Positions 19,851 to 26,317 of a stretch of DNA of 27,018 nt are shown here, in pieces. The notes under the pieces were generated by a model. That model was not told the DNA's origin. It did not search any database and was given only the letters and a program-made list of their open reading frames with translations. Origin of the DNA: a virus; IMG/VR virus record IMGVR_UViG_3300044949_002234, positions 1-27,018 of that record; one strand, given 5' to 3'. Position 1 is the stretch's first letter; the number at the start of each line of letters is the position of its first letter. Position numbers and translations under genes: made by a program.

Positions 19851-21800
19851 ATGCCGTCCGATGAATCCCTTGCTCACAAGGAAGCTTTAGATAATGTGGA
19901 TTTCGACTTCATTCGTGGCCCACAGGCTGCGGCATTGCTGACCAGGCGCGTATCCGAGCTCGGGCAGGCAGTGGGTCCGCTTGGCGTGGATACAGAGACC
20001 ACTGGCCTGGATCCACTGGCGAATCGCGTGCGTCTCATTCAAGTCGCAAGTTGCGACTATGCGTTGGTGGTCGATGTGGAAGGTTGGCGCACCGAGGGCG
20101 AGCGGCAGCTGCCTTGGGATGCACCAGGGCTACGCCAGCTGAAGGCGTTGCTCGAAGGGCCGAAAAAGAAGGTGCTGCAGAATGCTGCATTTGACTTGAA
20201 CTTCCTAGCGGGAGAGGGGCTCGAGCTCGGAGGATCGATCTTTGACACGATGATCGCCGCCAAGGTGGTCAACAACGGCACAGGGGCAAAGAACGACCTG
20301 GGGAGCTTGGTGAGCCGTGTGCTGAAGGTGCCGCTGCCTAAGGAGCTGCAGAAGGCCAACTGGGCAGGGGAGATCTCGGATGAGATGGTTCGTTATGCGG
20401 CCCGGGACGCGGTGTGTCTACCGAGGATGGTGCCGGCGTTGGTAGCAGCGCTGAAAGAGTCAGAGGTGTCGCCCTCGGTGACGCTGTGGGACATATTCAA
20501 GCTGGAGATGATGGCGCTCCGGCCCATTGCTCGGATGCAGTGGAACGGGTTTGGATTTGATGCGGTGTCTGCCGTGGCGCTGCAAGTCTCATTGCAAGAC
20601 AATGCTGAGACGCTTAAGACGACATTCCTTGAGGCGCTGGATTTGGCGATCAAACAGGAGAACCCGGATGAGCCAGCGGTGTGGCTACCGCGGGATGAGG
20701 ATGGGGTCTTAAACACGCGTGAGAAGGACTCGGGGTCGATCCGCGCTGGAACCAAGCGGTACAAGGGGTTCAACCCGCGCTCGCCGAAGCAGATGGCAGA
20801 GCGGTTCGAGCAGGCGGGCATTCTGCTTCCCCCGGACGAGAAGGGTGCACCGAGTTTGGATCAGAACCTGCTCGCGTTTCTGAAGGGGGAGTACGAGCTC
20901 GTGGCTATGTACATGGAGTGGAAGGCGGCTGTGACGCGTGTGTCTCACATCGAGAAGCTGCTGGAGTCGATTGGACCGGATGGGCGGATCCATGCGGGGT
21001 ACCGGCAGATGGGGACAGAGACGGGCAGGCTGAGTTGCTCAGGTCCGAATCTTCAGCAAGTGCCGCGGGAGGGGGAGTTTCGGCGTTTGTTTCGTGCTCG
21101 TGCGGGTTACACATTGGTTGTGGCTGACTTCAGCCAGGTGGAGCTGAGGGTGGCCGCGGAGCTATCTGGTGAGGAACGCATGCTGGAAGCGTACCGAGCT
21201 GGGCGGGACTTGCACACAGAGACTGCAGCTTTAGTGACAGGTAAAAGTGCTGATACTATTACGAAGAAAGAGCGTACGTCCGCGAAGCTCTGTAATTTCG
21301 GGCTTTTGTATGGAGCAGGTGCTGCTACGTTAAGAAAGCAAGCTGTTGCACAGTATGGTGTAGATATGGAGCTAGAAGAAGCACAGGGTCTTGTTACTGG
21401 GTTCCGTGAAGCGTATCCCCAGCTTTATGAGTGGCAGATGCAAGAAGGCAATAAGACTACGCGCGCTGTGTTTACTAGGTATGGCAGGCGTAGGATACTG
21501 ACAGGCTTTAATGATAAATACACTACGCGTATCAACACGCAAGTGCAGGGTACAGCGGGTGATATCGCTAAGATTGCTATCGCGATGATATGGGACAACA
21601 TAAAAGCGGCTAAGCCAGGGGAAGCAATGCTTATTGCCATGGTGCACGACGAGATCGTTCTCGAGGTTGAAGAGGGGGTAGTGGATAAGTGGGCAAAAAC
21701 CTTAGCCGGAGCTATGGAAGCCGCTGGTGCAGTAGTTTGTCGGTTGGTGCCTATCGTGGCGGAAGCTTCTTTTGGTAGTAGCTGGGCCGATGCCAAATAG
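19851..21800 (+). CDS. polA: Family A DNA polymerase with 3'-5' exonuclease
   Basis: 649 residues; the phage replicative polymerase, without a 5'-3' exonuclease domain. The exonuclease motifs are DTET at 47-50, NAAFD at 111-115 and YAARD at 182-186, so proofreading should be intact. Polymerase motif A is DFSQVELR from Asp426; motif B is R475-xxx-K479-xxx-F483-xxx-Y487; motif C is HDE at 599-601. The residue equivalent to E. coli position 762 is Phe483. From about 21220 the DNA is visibly lower in GC (45-48% in two 60-base blocks, against 60% in one upstream block), a possible recombination joint between motifs A and B. It is encoded downstream of the primase/helicase. Confidence 0.97.
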   Translation: MPSDESLAHKEALDNVDFDFIRGPQAAALLTRRVSELGQAVGPLGVDTETTGLDPLANRVRLIQVASCDYALVVDVEGWRTEGERQLPWDAPGLRQLKALLEGPKKKVLQNAAFDLNFLAGEGLELGGSIFDTMIAAKVVNNGTGAKNDLGSLVSRVLKVPLPKELQKANWAGEISDEMVRYAARDAVCLPRMVPALVAALKESEVSPSVTLWDIFKLEMMALRPIARMQWNGFGFDAVSAVALQVSLQDNAETLKTTFLEALDLAIKQENPDEPAVWLPRDEDGVLNTREKDSGSIRAGTKRYKGFNPRSPKQMAERFEQAGILLPPDEKGAPSLDQNLLAFLKGEYELVAMYMEWKAAVTRVSHIEKLLESIGPDGRIHAGYRQMGTETGRLSCSGPNLQQVPREGEFRRLFRARAGYTLVVADFSQVELRVAAELSGEERMLEAYRAGRDLHTETAALVTGKSADTITKKERTSAKLCNFGLLYGAGAATLRKQAVAQYGVDMELEEAQGLVTGFREAYPQLYEWQMQEGNKTTRAVFTRYGRRRILTGFNDKYTTRINTQVQGTAGDIAKIAIAMIWDNIKAAKPGEAMLIAMVHDEIVLEVEEGVVDKWAKTLAGAMEAAGAVVCRLVPIVAEASFGSSWADAK

Positions 21801-21841
21801 AGCTTTGTGTGATAGGCTGTCTTCGTAGCGTTTTACCACTC

Positions 21842-22222
21842 ATGCTCACAGGGCAAGAACTGCTTTCATTTGTGAAAGCCAATGCGGACATGGATCAAGC
21901 CGAGCTAGCTCGCGAGGCTGGGTACGTGCGAAATACGGATAAGGGTAATGAGCGCCTGCTCATCGGTAAGCTGCACGAGGCACTGCTTGAAGCTAAAGGT
22001 GTAAAACTGAAAACCAACAAAAAGCCAGGTAAGTCAGCCCAGTTTATGACTACCGTACATCGTAATGGTGTTATTTTGGTAGGCAAGACGTACTCGGAGA
22101 AGTTCGGTGTGGAGCCGGGCGATGAATTGCAGATCGTAATAGAGGATGATGCAATTCGGCTTGTGCCTCAATCTGCAGCGAGCGTGAAAGCCTCCAGTAA
22201 GGCTGTGGCTGTAGCTGGTTGA
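21842..22222 (+). CDS. Cyanobacterial AbrB-like (cyAbrB) regulator
   Basis: 126 residues from the internal ATG at 21842; the frame is also open from 21809, but those 11 residues look non-native. The N-terminal helical part (TGQELLSFVKANADMDQAEL, GYVRNTDKGNERLL, HEALLEAKGVKL) followed by the swapped-hairpin part (TVHRNGVILVGKTYSEKFGV, then EPGDELQIVIEDDAIRLV, about 71-108) is the layout of cyanobacterial cyAbrB proteins. These bind DNA broadly and tune carbon and nitrogen genes in the host. A phage copy may reprogram host metabolism or regulate the phage. It is followed by a TGATG-coupled gene. Confidence 0.87.
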   Translation: MLTGQELLSFVKANADMDQAELAREAGYVRNTDKGNERLLIGKLHEALLEAKGVKLKTNKKPGKSAQFMTTVHRNGVILVGKTYSEKFGVEPGDELQIVIEDDAIRLVPQSAASVKASSKAVAVAG

Positions 22223-22446
22223 TGGACGAGAGCGAGCTGCGTTCTCGGCTGTTGGCTCGGCTTAACCGAATCGCAGAGCGTTTACCCAATGGGCTCCTTC
22301 ATCGCTTGGTGGAGGATGCCCAGTTTTTTTATGACTGGAACCTGCGGAAGAAACGAGCTCGGGCGTCGGCGCGCCTGTCGCAGTACCAGGCTTGGCAGGG
22401 TAAGGCGGAGGACCGCTATTGGTGTGAAGTGCAGCGTCGCCGGTAG
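22222..22446 (+). CDS. Small basic hypothetical protein, 74 aa
   Basis: The ATG at 22222 shares a base with the cyAbrB stop (TGATG). It reads MDESELRSRLLARLNRIAER, then LPNGLLHRLVEDAQFFYDW and a basic helix (LRKKRARASARLSQYQ). It is helical, with a C-terminal Arg-rich part. Tight coupling suggests a partner of cyAbrB or a lysis-linked protein; the function is unknown. Confidence 0.7.
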   Translation: MDESELRSRLLARLNRIAERLPNGLLHRLVEDAQFFYDWNLRKKRARASARLSQYQAWQGKAEDRYWCEVQRRR

Positions 22447-22469
22447 CGTGAAGTATCTGCGCGAAATCT

Positions 22470-23609
22470 GTGGCTACTCGCAAGACGTACTCGAACACCT
22501 GGGAGGGTGTGCAACAGGCAGCGAAGGATGCCGGGGCTAGCTACCCCGCGCTTGTGGCAGCACAGTGGGCACTTGAGAGCGGCTATGGGAAGCACACGAG
22601 TGGTAAACATAATTATTTTGGTTTGAAGGGTACTGGGACAGGCAAGGAAACTAAAGAGTTTGTTGACGGAAAGTGGATAACGATAACGGCAGAATTTATT
22701 GACTTCCCTGATCTCGGGGCGTGTGTTAGGTACTTGGTTACTCGGTGGTACAAGGACTGGGACAAATACGAAGGTGTTAATCGGGCGGCGACGCGGGAGG
22801 ATGCAGCGAAAGCGTTGGTGGATCAGGGTTACGCGACGGATCCGACCTATGCCGAGAAACTGATCAAGCTGATGGATGAGCAGGCGCCGCCCTCGGGGAC
22901 GAGTACGTCGGGGATTAAGGCGGATCCAGCGCCGATCTTGTATCGGATCGAGGCGGTGCATGTGACGTGGCTGAAGAAAGAGCCTGTTCCGGCTGCCGAG
23001 CTCGGTGAGAAGGAGAAGGTTCTGGTGCCCGTCGGTAAAGATTATGCAGTGGTTGCATACACGGAGCGGCCGGCGGATGGGCACGCGCAGGTGGAGCTGG
23101 CGGCGGGGGCAGGGACTTGGTTTGTGTTCGAGCCCCACTGGCGCAAGGTGGTCGGCGCGGGGGAAGTGATGCGGGACGAGGTCGACTGGAGCGACTTCAA
23201 CTGCTTAGTGACGCCGAACCTCAGCGTCGGTGAAATTTTGCAATTTGACAAGCGCCGGATCCCAGGGCCGGCGGCGTCGGTGCGGACTCGGTTGCTGCGG
23301 ACTGCTGCAGAGTTTCAGCGAGTGCGCGAGGCTTGGGGGCGCCCCCTTGGGGTGACAAGCTTCTACAGGCCGGAGCCGATCAATGCCCAGGTGGGAGGGG
23401 TACCGGGCTCGAGGCACCTCCTCGGGGAAGCGTTCGATCTCTACCCAGTGGACCGGAGCTTGGAGAGCTTCTACCAGTGGATACGCACTCGGTGGACTGG
23501 GGGGCTGGGTGATGGGCGGTCGCGTGGCTTCGTGCACCTCGACGTGCGCGGTGGGGGTGGCTTTGTGCCAGGTGCCGGGGTCAGACCCGCGGCGGAGTGG
23601 CTGTACTGA
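22470..23609 (+). CDS. Bimodular endolysin: glucosaminidase plus M15 peptidase
   Basis: 379 residues from a GTG start. Residues 5-135 resemble GH73/FlgJ glucosaminidase: AAQWALESGYGKH holds the catalytic Glu36, followed by NYFGLKG and a conserved YLVTRWY block. A linker and an SH3-like middle region (about 155-225) may bind the cell wall. Residues 250-379 are a Peptidase_M15_3-like domain with zinc ligands in GSRHLLGEAFD (His316, Asp323) and FVHLDVR (His356). It should cleave both glycan and peptide bonds of peptidoglycan. No signal peptide is seen, so it needs a holin; a candidate lies on the opposite strand at 23927. Confidence 0.92.
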   Translation: MATRKTYSNTWEGVQQAAKDAGASYPALVAAQWALESGYGKHTSGKHNYFGLKGTGTGKETKEFVDGKWITITAEFIDFPDLGACVRYLVTRWYKDWDKYEGVNRAATREDAAKALVDQGYATDPTYAEKLIKLMDEQAPPSGTSTSGIKADPAPILYRIEAVHVTWLKKEPVPAAELGEKEKVLVPVGKDYAVVAYTERPADGHAQVELAAGAGTWFVFEPHWRKVVGAGEVMRDEVDWSDFNCLVTPNLSVGEILQFDKRRIPGPAASVRTRLLRTAAEFQRVREAWGRPLGVTSFYRPEPINAQVGGVPGSRHLLGEAFDLYPVDRSLESFYQWIRTRWTGGLGDGRSRGFVHLDVRGGGGFVPGAGVRPAAEWLY

Positions 23610-23767
23610 TGGACGACCGCACTCGGGAGAATTGGGCAAAGGTGAAGGAGGCGCTGGAGCGCGCCGGGAAGACGAGCAGCCCCTTCTATGCGAGGGCGGT
23701 GGCGGTGCTCACGACGGGGAGGGACCCGGGGCCGGATTTTGGAGCTAAGCCAGGGGGGTTTGCTTAG
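23609..23767 (+). CDS. Small hypothetical protein after the endolysin, 52 aa
   Basis: The ATG overlaps the endolysin stop (TGATG). It reads MDDRTRENWAKVKEALERAG, then a helical middle (FYARAVAVLTTGRD) and ends with a Gly/Pro-rich tail (GAKPGGFA). Its last 23 bp overlap the end of the convergent gene on the other strand. No family is recognised; a lysis accessory role is suggested only by position. Confidence 0.6.
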   Translation: MDDRTRENWAKVKEALERAGKTSSPFYARAVAVLTTGRDPGPDFGAKPGGFA

Positions 23768-23930
23768 GGTCCCAGCCCATGCCTTCGAGGTACATCATTG
23801 CGATGTAGTGGTCTTCGGCGTAGCGACAGATGCTGTCTTTGCAGGCGCGGTAGTACAGTTCGCCGCGTTCGTTCTCCAGTTGGTCCAGGCTGAAGCCGTT
23901 GCCGTAGTCGGTAGTGTTGACGACGCTCAT
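23745..23930 (-). CDS. Small hypothetical protein, 61 aa
   Basis: Starts MSVVNTTDYGNGFSLDQLEN and continues LYYRACKDSICRYAEDHYIA and MMYLEGMGWDPKQTP. ATGA overlap with the holin-like gene upstream; convergent overlap of 23 bp with the 52-residue gene. It looks like a compact soluble protein. The function is unknown. Confidence 0.68.
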   Translation of the reverse strand: MSVVNTTDYGNGFSLDQLENERGELYYRACKDSICRYAEDHYIAMMYLEGMGWDPKQTPLA

Positions 23931-24178
23931 TTTTTGCTGCCAACGGTCATTTCGATGTGGCGCACGCGGGTTTCAAGATCGGTGAGTCGTTCTTTGGAGT
24001 CGTTTTTGAGTTCTTGGATATCGGCGGCGACGGTGCTGACGGACTGGTCCAGCTTGGCAACTTGCATAAAAAGGCCAGCTAAACCGACCACCGCAGCGGT
24101 CAGTAGAGCTGGCACGATTTGGTTGAAGGGGTTTTCAGGTGGTTTGGTGCTAACGGGTGCCTCGTCGAAGTGCTCCAT
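23927..24178 (-). CDS. Holin-like (XhlA-type) membrane protein
   Basis: 83 residues from the ATG at 24178. A Pro-rich soluble start (MEHFDEAPVSTKPPENP), one hydrophobic segment at about 24-41 (LLTAAVVGLAGLFMQVA) and a coiled-coil-like C-terminus (LDQSVSTVAADIQELKNDSK and on). This layout matches XhlA-type holin partners that accompany endolysins. The endolysin gene lies about 300 bp away on the opposite strand. It probably helps make membrane lesions at lysis; a pure structural membrane protein remains possible. Confidence 0.62.
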   Translation of the reverse strand: MEHFDEAPVSTKPPENPFNQIVPALLTAAVVGLAGLFMQVAKLDQSVSTVAADIQELKNDSKERLTDLETRVRHIEMTVGSKK

Positions 24179-24209
24179 TGCGAGACATGCCGCTGACCTT
24201 TTTCTCAGA

Positions 24210-24347
24210 TTAGCGGCCTTGGCCGACTCGTTTTTTCTTGCCGCGACGGCGTGGTCGGCTGTGTTGGCCATAACCCTGACTTGTGGTCTTGGGGCGGCCG
24301 GCTGTGTGTTCGACGCGCCCCAAGGCTGTTTTGCTTTTAACTGCCAT
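24210..24347 (-). CDS. Small highly basic conserved phage protein, 45 aa
   Basis: Starts MAVKSKTALGRVEHTAGRPK and ends with a run of basic residues (RPRRRGKKKRVGQGR). The pattern SKTALG ... GRPKTT ... QGYGQHSRP recalls a small protein that I believe recurs in cyanophages. TAATG overlap with the 36-residue membrane gene. It may bind nucleic acid or coat virion components; the role is not established. Confidence 0.68.
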   Translation of the reverse strand: MAVKSKTALGRVEHTAGRPKTTSQGYGQHSRPRRRGKKKRVGQGR

Positions 24348-24457
24348 TACCAATAACGGTCTTGCCAATCAGAAGTATGACACCACTGACGCCAAATCAT
24401 GCCTGCAAGGATGAGGCCGATCAGCAGTAGAGCGCCAGTAGTAATCAGCCAGCCCAT
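24347..24457 (-). CDS. 36-residue single-pass membrane microprotein
   Basis: It reads MGWLITTGALLLIGLILAG, then MIWRQWCHTSDWQDRYW: a hydrophobic segment at 3-22 followed by an aromatic and charged tail. The stop overlaps the next ATG (TAATG) and the start overlaps the upstream gene by 13 bp. Its position near the endolysin and holin-like gene makes a lysis role (holin or antiholin) a possibility. Confidence 0.62.
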   Translation of the reverse strand: MGWLITTGALLLIGLILAGMIWRQWCHTSDWQDRYW

Positions 24458-24759
24458 GGCAGACCGGCGGCTTTGCTCGGGTGATGCTGCTCTTCAATTT
24501 GAGATTGGAGGGCCTCTTCAATTTCAAGCACTTTTTCGTCGCCGAGTTTTTCTTTGATCCAGTTGATCACGATCTCGGGGGTGAGATCGGCAAAAGGGAT
24601 CATGCTGGTGTCCGGGCGCTCTAGACCCAGAGACCCGTAAGCGCCAGCGGAATAGGTGCCGTCGTTGGCGTTGATGGTGTAGTGGACGGTGAACACGTAA
24701 CCGTCAGCGGTTTCCCGCTCCAGATTCGCCACACCCCAAATAAAAACAGTGTCAGCCAT
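24445..24759 (-). CDS. DUF7936-like phage protein, 104 aa
   Basis: Starts MADTVFIWGVANLERETADG, then VFTVHYTINANDGTYSAGAY, GSLGLERP and LTPEIVINWIKEKLG, ending in a helical acidic region and GLPWAG. I recall this arrangement (FxWGxANLERET ... GTYSAGAYGS ... DLTPEIVI) from a protein family found near tail genes in cyanophages, named DUF7936 as I remember it. Its role is not known. The ATG overlaps the previous small open frame by 8 bp. Confidence 0.75.
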   Translation of the reverse strand: MADTVFIWGVANLERETADGYVFTVHYTINANDGTYSAGAYGSLGLERPDTSMIPFADLTPEIVINWIKEKLGDEKVLEIEEALQSQIEEQHHPSKAAGLPWAG

Positions 24760-24871
24760 TAGTGTCGGTGCTGTAGTAGCAGGTTAGTACGCCGCAGCGT
24801 GGGTGGGTAGTGAAGGTGACTACGACGCTTGAGCGGCCTTGTCTTGAATGCCGTAATAGGCACAGTCCCAT
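24752..24871 (-). CDS. Possible 39-residue protein
   Basis: The ATG at 24871 lies inside the 3' end of the upstream gene (52-bp overlap). The non-overlapping half reads VVVTFTTHPRCGVLTCYYST and ends DTNG, which looks like real protein, and its stop overlaps the next ATG by 8 bp as at several other junctions here. The start is doubtful; a shifted start or frameshift from the gene at 24820 would also explain it. Confidence 0.38.
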   Translation of the reverse strand: MGLCLLRHSRQGRSSVVVTFTTHPRCGVLTCYYSTDTNG

Positions 24872-25134
24872 TTGGTGTTGCATTGCATCGCGTAGCAGCA
24901 GTTCTGGCGGATTTCGTTGGGATCATCGAAGACGCAAGGGGTTGGTTTGATCCCAGGTTCATCATCAAGCCAGCAGTTCTTGGGGATCTGGCCTTCTTGT
25001 GCCTTCAAGTAAGCGTGGGCCTCGTCGATGAGACCATGAGCGCGTTTAATGTCCTCTAGTTCACCGAACGCCACCCAAATTTCAAGCTCATCAGTCAGAC
25101 GTTTAATCAGGTAACTGGCGGTGTCATCTTTCAT
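24820..25134 (-). CDS. Cysteine-containing hypothetical protein, 104 aa
   Basis: Starts MKDDTASYLIKRLTDELEIW, has a helical middle (LEDIKRAHGLIDEAHAYLKA) and a cysteine-rich end (QNCCYAMQCNTKWDCAYYG). The C-terminal cysteines could bind metal. The gap to the gene upstream is 18 bp. The function is unknown. Confidence 0.72.
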   Translation of the reverse strand: MKDDTASYLIKRLTDELEIWVAFGELEDIKRAHGLIDEAHAYLKAQEGQIPKNCWLDDEPGIKPTPCVFDDPNEIRQNCCYAMQCNTKWDCAYYGIQDKAAQAS

Positions 25135-25152
25135 CAGCAGTAGGGGAAGCGA

Positions 25153-25335
25153 CTACTGAGCGTCGAGACAGAACAGTTTGCGGATACGAGCCGTTTCCTG
25201 CTCATAAACGTTCATACCCTCGAACTCGTCGATGCCTGCAAGACGACACATTTTTGCAAGATCCTGTCGAAGGCTTTCATCAAAGAGACGTTCATAAAGA
25301 AACTCTCGGATTTCAATTTTGTGCTGGCGGATCAT
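25153..25335 (-). CDS. Small acidic helical protein, 60 aa
   Basis: Starts MIRQHKIEIREFLYERLFDE and continues LRQDLAKMCRLAGIDEFEGM, ending RIRKLFCLDAQ. ATGA overlap with the upstream ITPPPELV gene. It is helical and charged; no family is recognised. Confidence 0.68.
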   Translation of the reverse strand: MIRQHKIEIREFLYERLFDESLRQDLAKMCRLAGIDEFEGMNVYEQETARIRKLFCLDAQ

Positions 25336-25676
25336 TCAGGAAGCTGCTCCAGTGCGCGGCGGATCAAGTCAGCGTGAGCAGGATCTCCGTAATAACCTTT
25401 CATGAGGATCTGTAGTGAGCCCAGCGCCTGCTCTTTCAAGCTCAGCAGCTTGGGGCGGCGGGTAGTCCAGATGTCTTCGGTTAAACGAACACGGTCACTG
25501 GTTTCGTCAATGTAAAAACGTCCTGCTCCGTCAATGATCTCCATGCGACATGCCTCCAGCTCCTGGTCTGCGCCCCATTGGGCGGCGTGACGAGCCAAGT
25601 CGTACTTAGTGACGTGATCTTGCATCCATTGCTCAACCAGCTCAGGCGGTGGGGTGATGGGATGTTGTTGTGTCAT
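25332..25676 (-). CDS. ITPPPELV-family small protein, copy C
   Basis: 114 residues. It carries HPITPPPELVEQW at the start, HAAQWGADQELEAC in the middle, RRPKLLSLKEQAL and a terminal LIRRALEQLPE. It is closest in plan to copies A and B, about 22 kb away, but the stretch GAGRFYIDETSDRVRL after the central landmark is its own. The DNA around the start (GGCGGTGGGGTGATGGG on the plus strand) is also shared. The function is unknown. Confidence 0.82.
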   Translation of the reverse strand: MTQQHPITPPPELVEQWMQDHVTKYDLARHAAQWGADQELEACRMEIIDGAGRFYIDETSDRVRLTEDIWTTRRPKLLSLKEQALGSLQILMKGYYGDPAHADLIRRALEQLPE

Positions 25677-25695
25677 GGGTGATTAGTGGTAATGG

Positions 25696-25866
25696 TTACG
25701 AGGCTTGGGGAACTTGAATCTCTTGACCTAAATCACTGAGTTCTTCCAAGCAGCGTTGCCGGTATCCCCACTCAGCGGCTTTGAGAATGATTTCAAGATG
25801 ATCACCACGGGCTGCCTTGCACCATTTCTGGATCAGCTCAGGCGGCGGACAAAGTTTATTTTTCAT
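25696..25866 (-). CDS. ITPPPELV-family small protein, shortened copy D
   Basis: 56 residues. It starts MKNKLCPPPELIQKWCKAAR and keeps LKAAEWGYRQRCLEEL in the middle, but lacks the SLKxQAL and IRRALEQLPE end. It is a shortened or diverged member of the family, 19 bp from copy C. It may be a decaying duplicate or a distinct small protein. Confidence 0.68.
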   Translation of the reverse strand: MKNKLCPPPELIQKWCKAARGDHLEIILKAAEWGYRQRCLEELSDLGQEIQVPQAS

Positions 25867-25870
25867 AAAA

Positions 25871-26143
25871 TTAGCCGATCTTGATTGCGCCATCAGACAT
25901 TTGAATCACAGCATCGCCGGTCATCTTGATGCTGCCACCCTCTTTGGTGGTGATGGTGATGCCTTCGACTTGTTCAGCGGCGTGCTTGATCAGCTCGGTC
26001 ACGTCTTCGTCATTGTCTTGGGCGCGGATCTCAAGTTTCGTCGCAGGAGTCCGAGTCTTCCATTCTTTGTTTCCGTCAACGCGGGCGTACTCTTCGCCGC
26101 CTGAACGGAAGACGAGATCGTTGTCGTAATCTGGTTTGGTCAT
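25871..26143 (-). CDS. Acidic hypothetical protein, 90 aa
   Basis: Starts MTKPDYDNDLVFRSGGEEYA, then EWKTRTPATKLEIRAQDND and a beta-like C-terminus (ITITTKEGGSIKMTGDAVIQ, MSDGAIKIG). The repeating short strands at the end suggest a beta-helix or spike-like fold. Its place next to the tail fibre gene suggests a virion-associated role; this is inference. Confidence 0.7.
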   Translation of the reverse strand: MTKPDYDNDLVFRSGGEEYARVDGNKEWKTRTPATKLEIRAQDNDEDVTELIKHAAEQVEGITITTKEGGSIKMTGDAVIQMSDGAIKIG

Positions 26144-26204
26144 GGTCTCCAGGGGATCGTGGCCAGGGGCAGGAGGTGCAAACTCGCTGCCCCACCATTA
26201 TGCC

Positions 26205-26303
26205 CTAACAGCGATGCAGCGGAATACGGATGAGCTGGAAGAATCTCCCAACCCACCCGATCTGTTCACCGCAACGTTGGCAGCAATAAGAAACGTGAGG
26301 CAT
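26205..26303 (-). CDS. 32-residue cysteine-rich microprotein
   Basis: The ATG at 26303 lies 15 bp after the tail fibre stop. It reads MPHVSYCCQRCGEQIGWVG and ends RFFQLIRIPLHRC. A CCxxCG knuckle and a terminal HRC could bind one zinc ion. No ribosome-binding site is obvious. The rest of the gap 26144-26204 holds nothing I can name. Confidence 0.55.
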   Translation of the reverse strand: MPHVSYCCQRCGEQIGWVGRFFQLIRIPLHRC

Positions 26304-26317
26304 CGCAGTGAGTAGGA

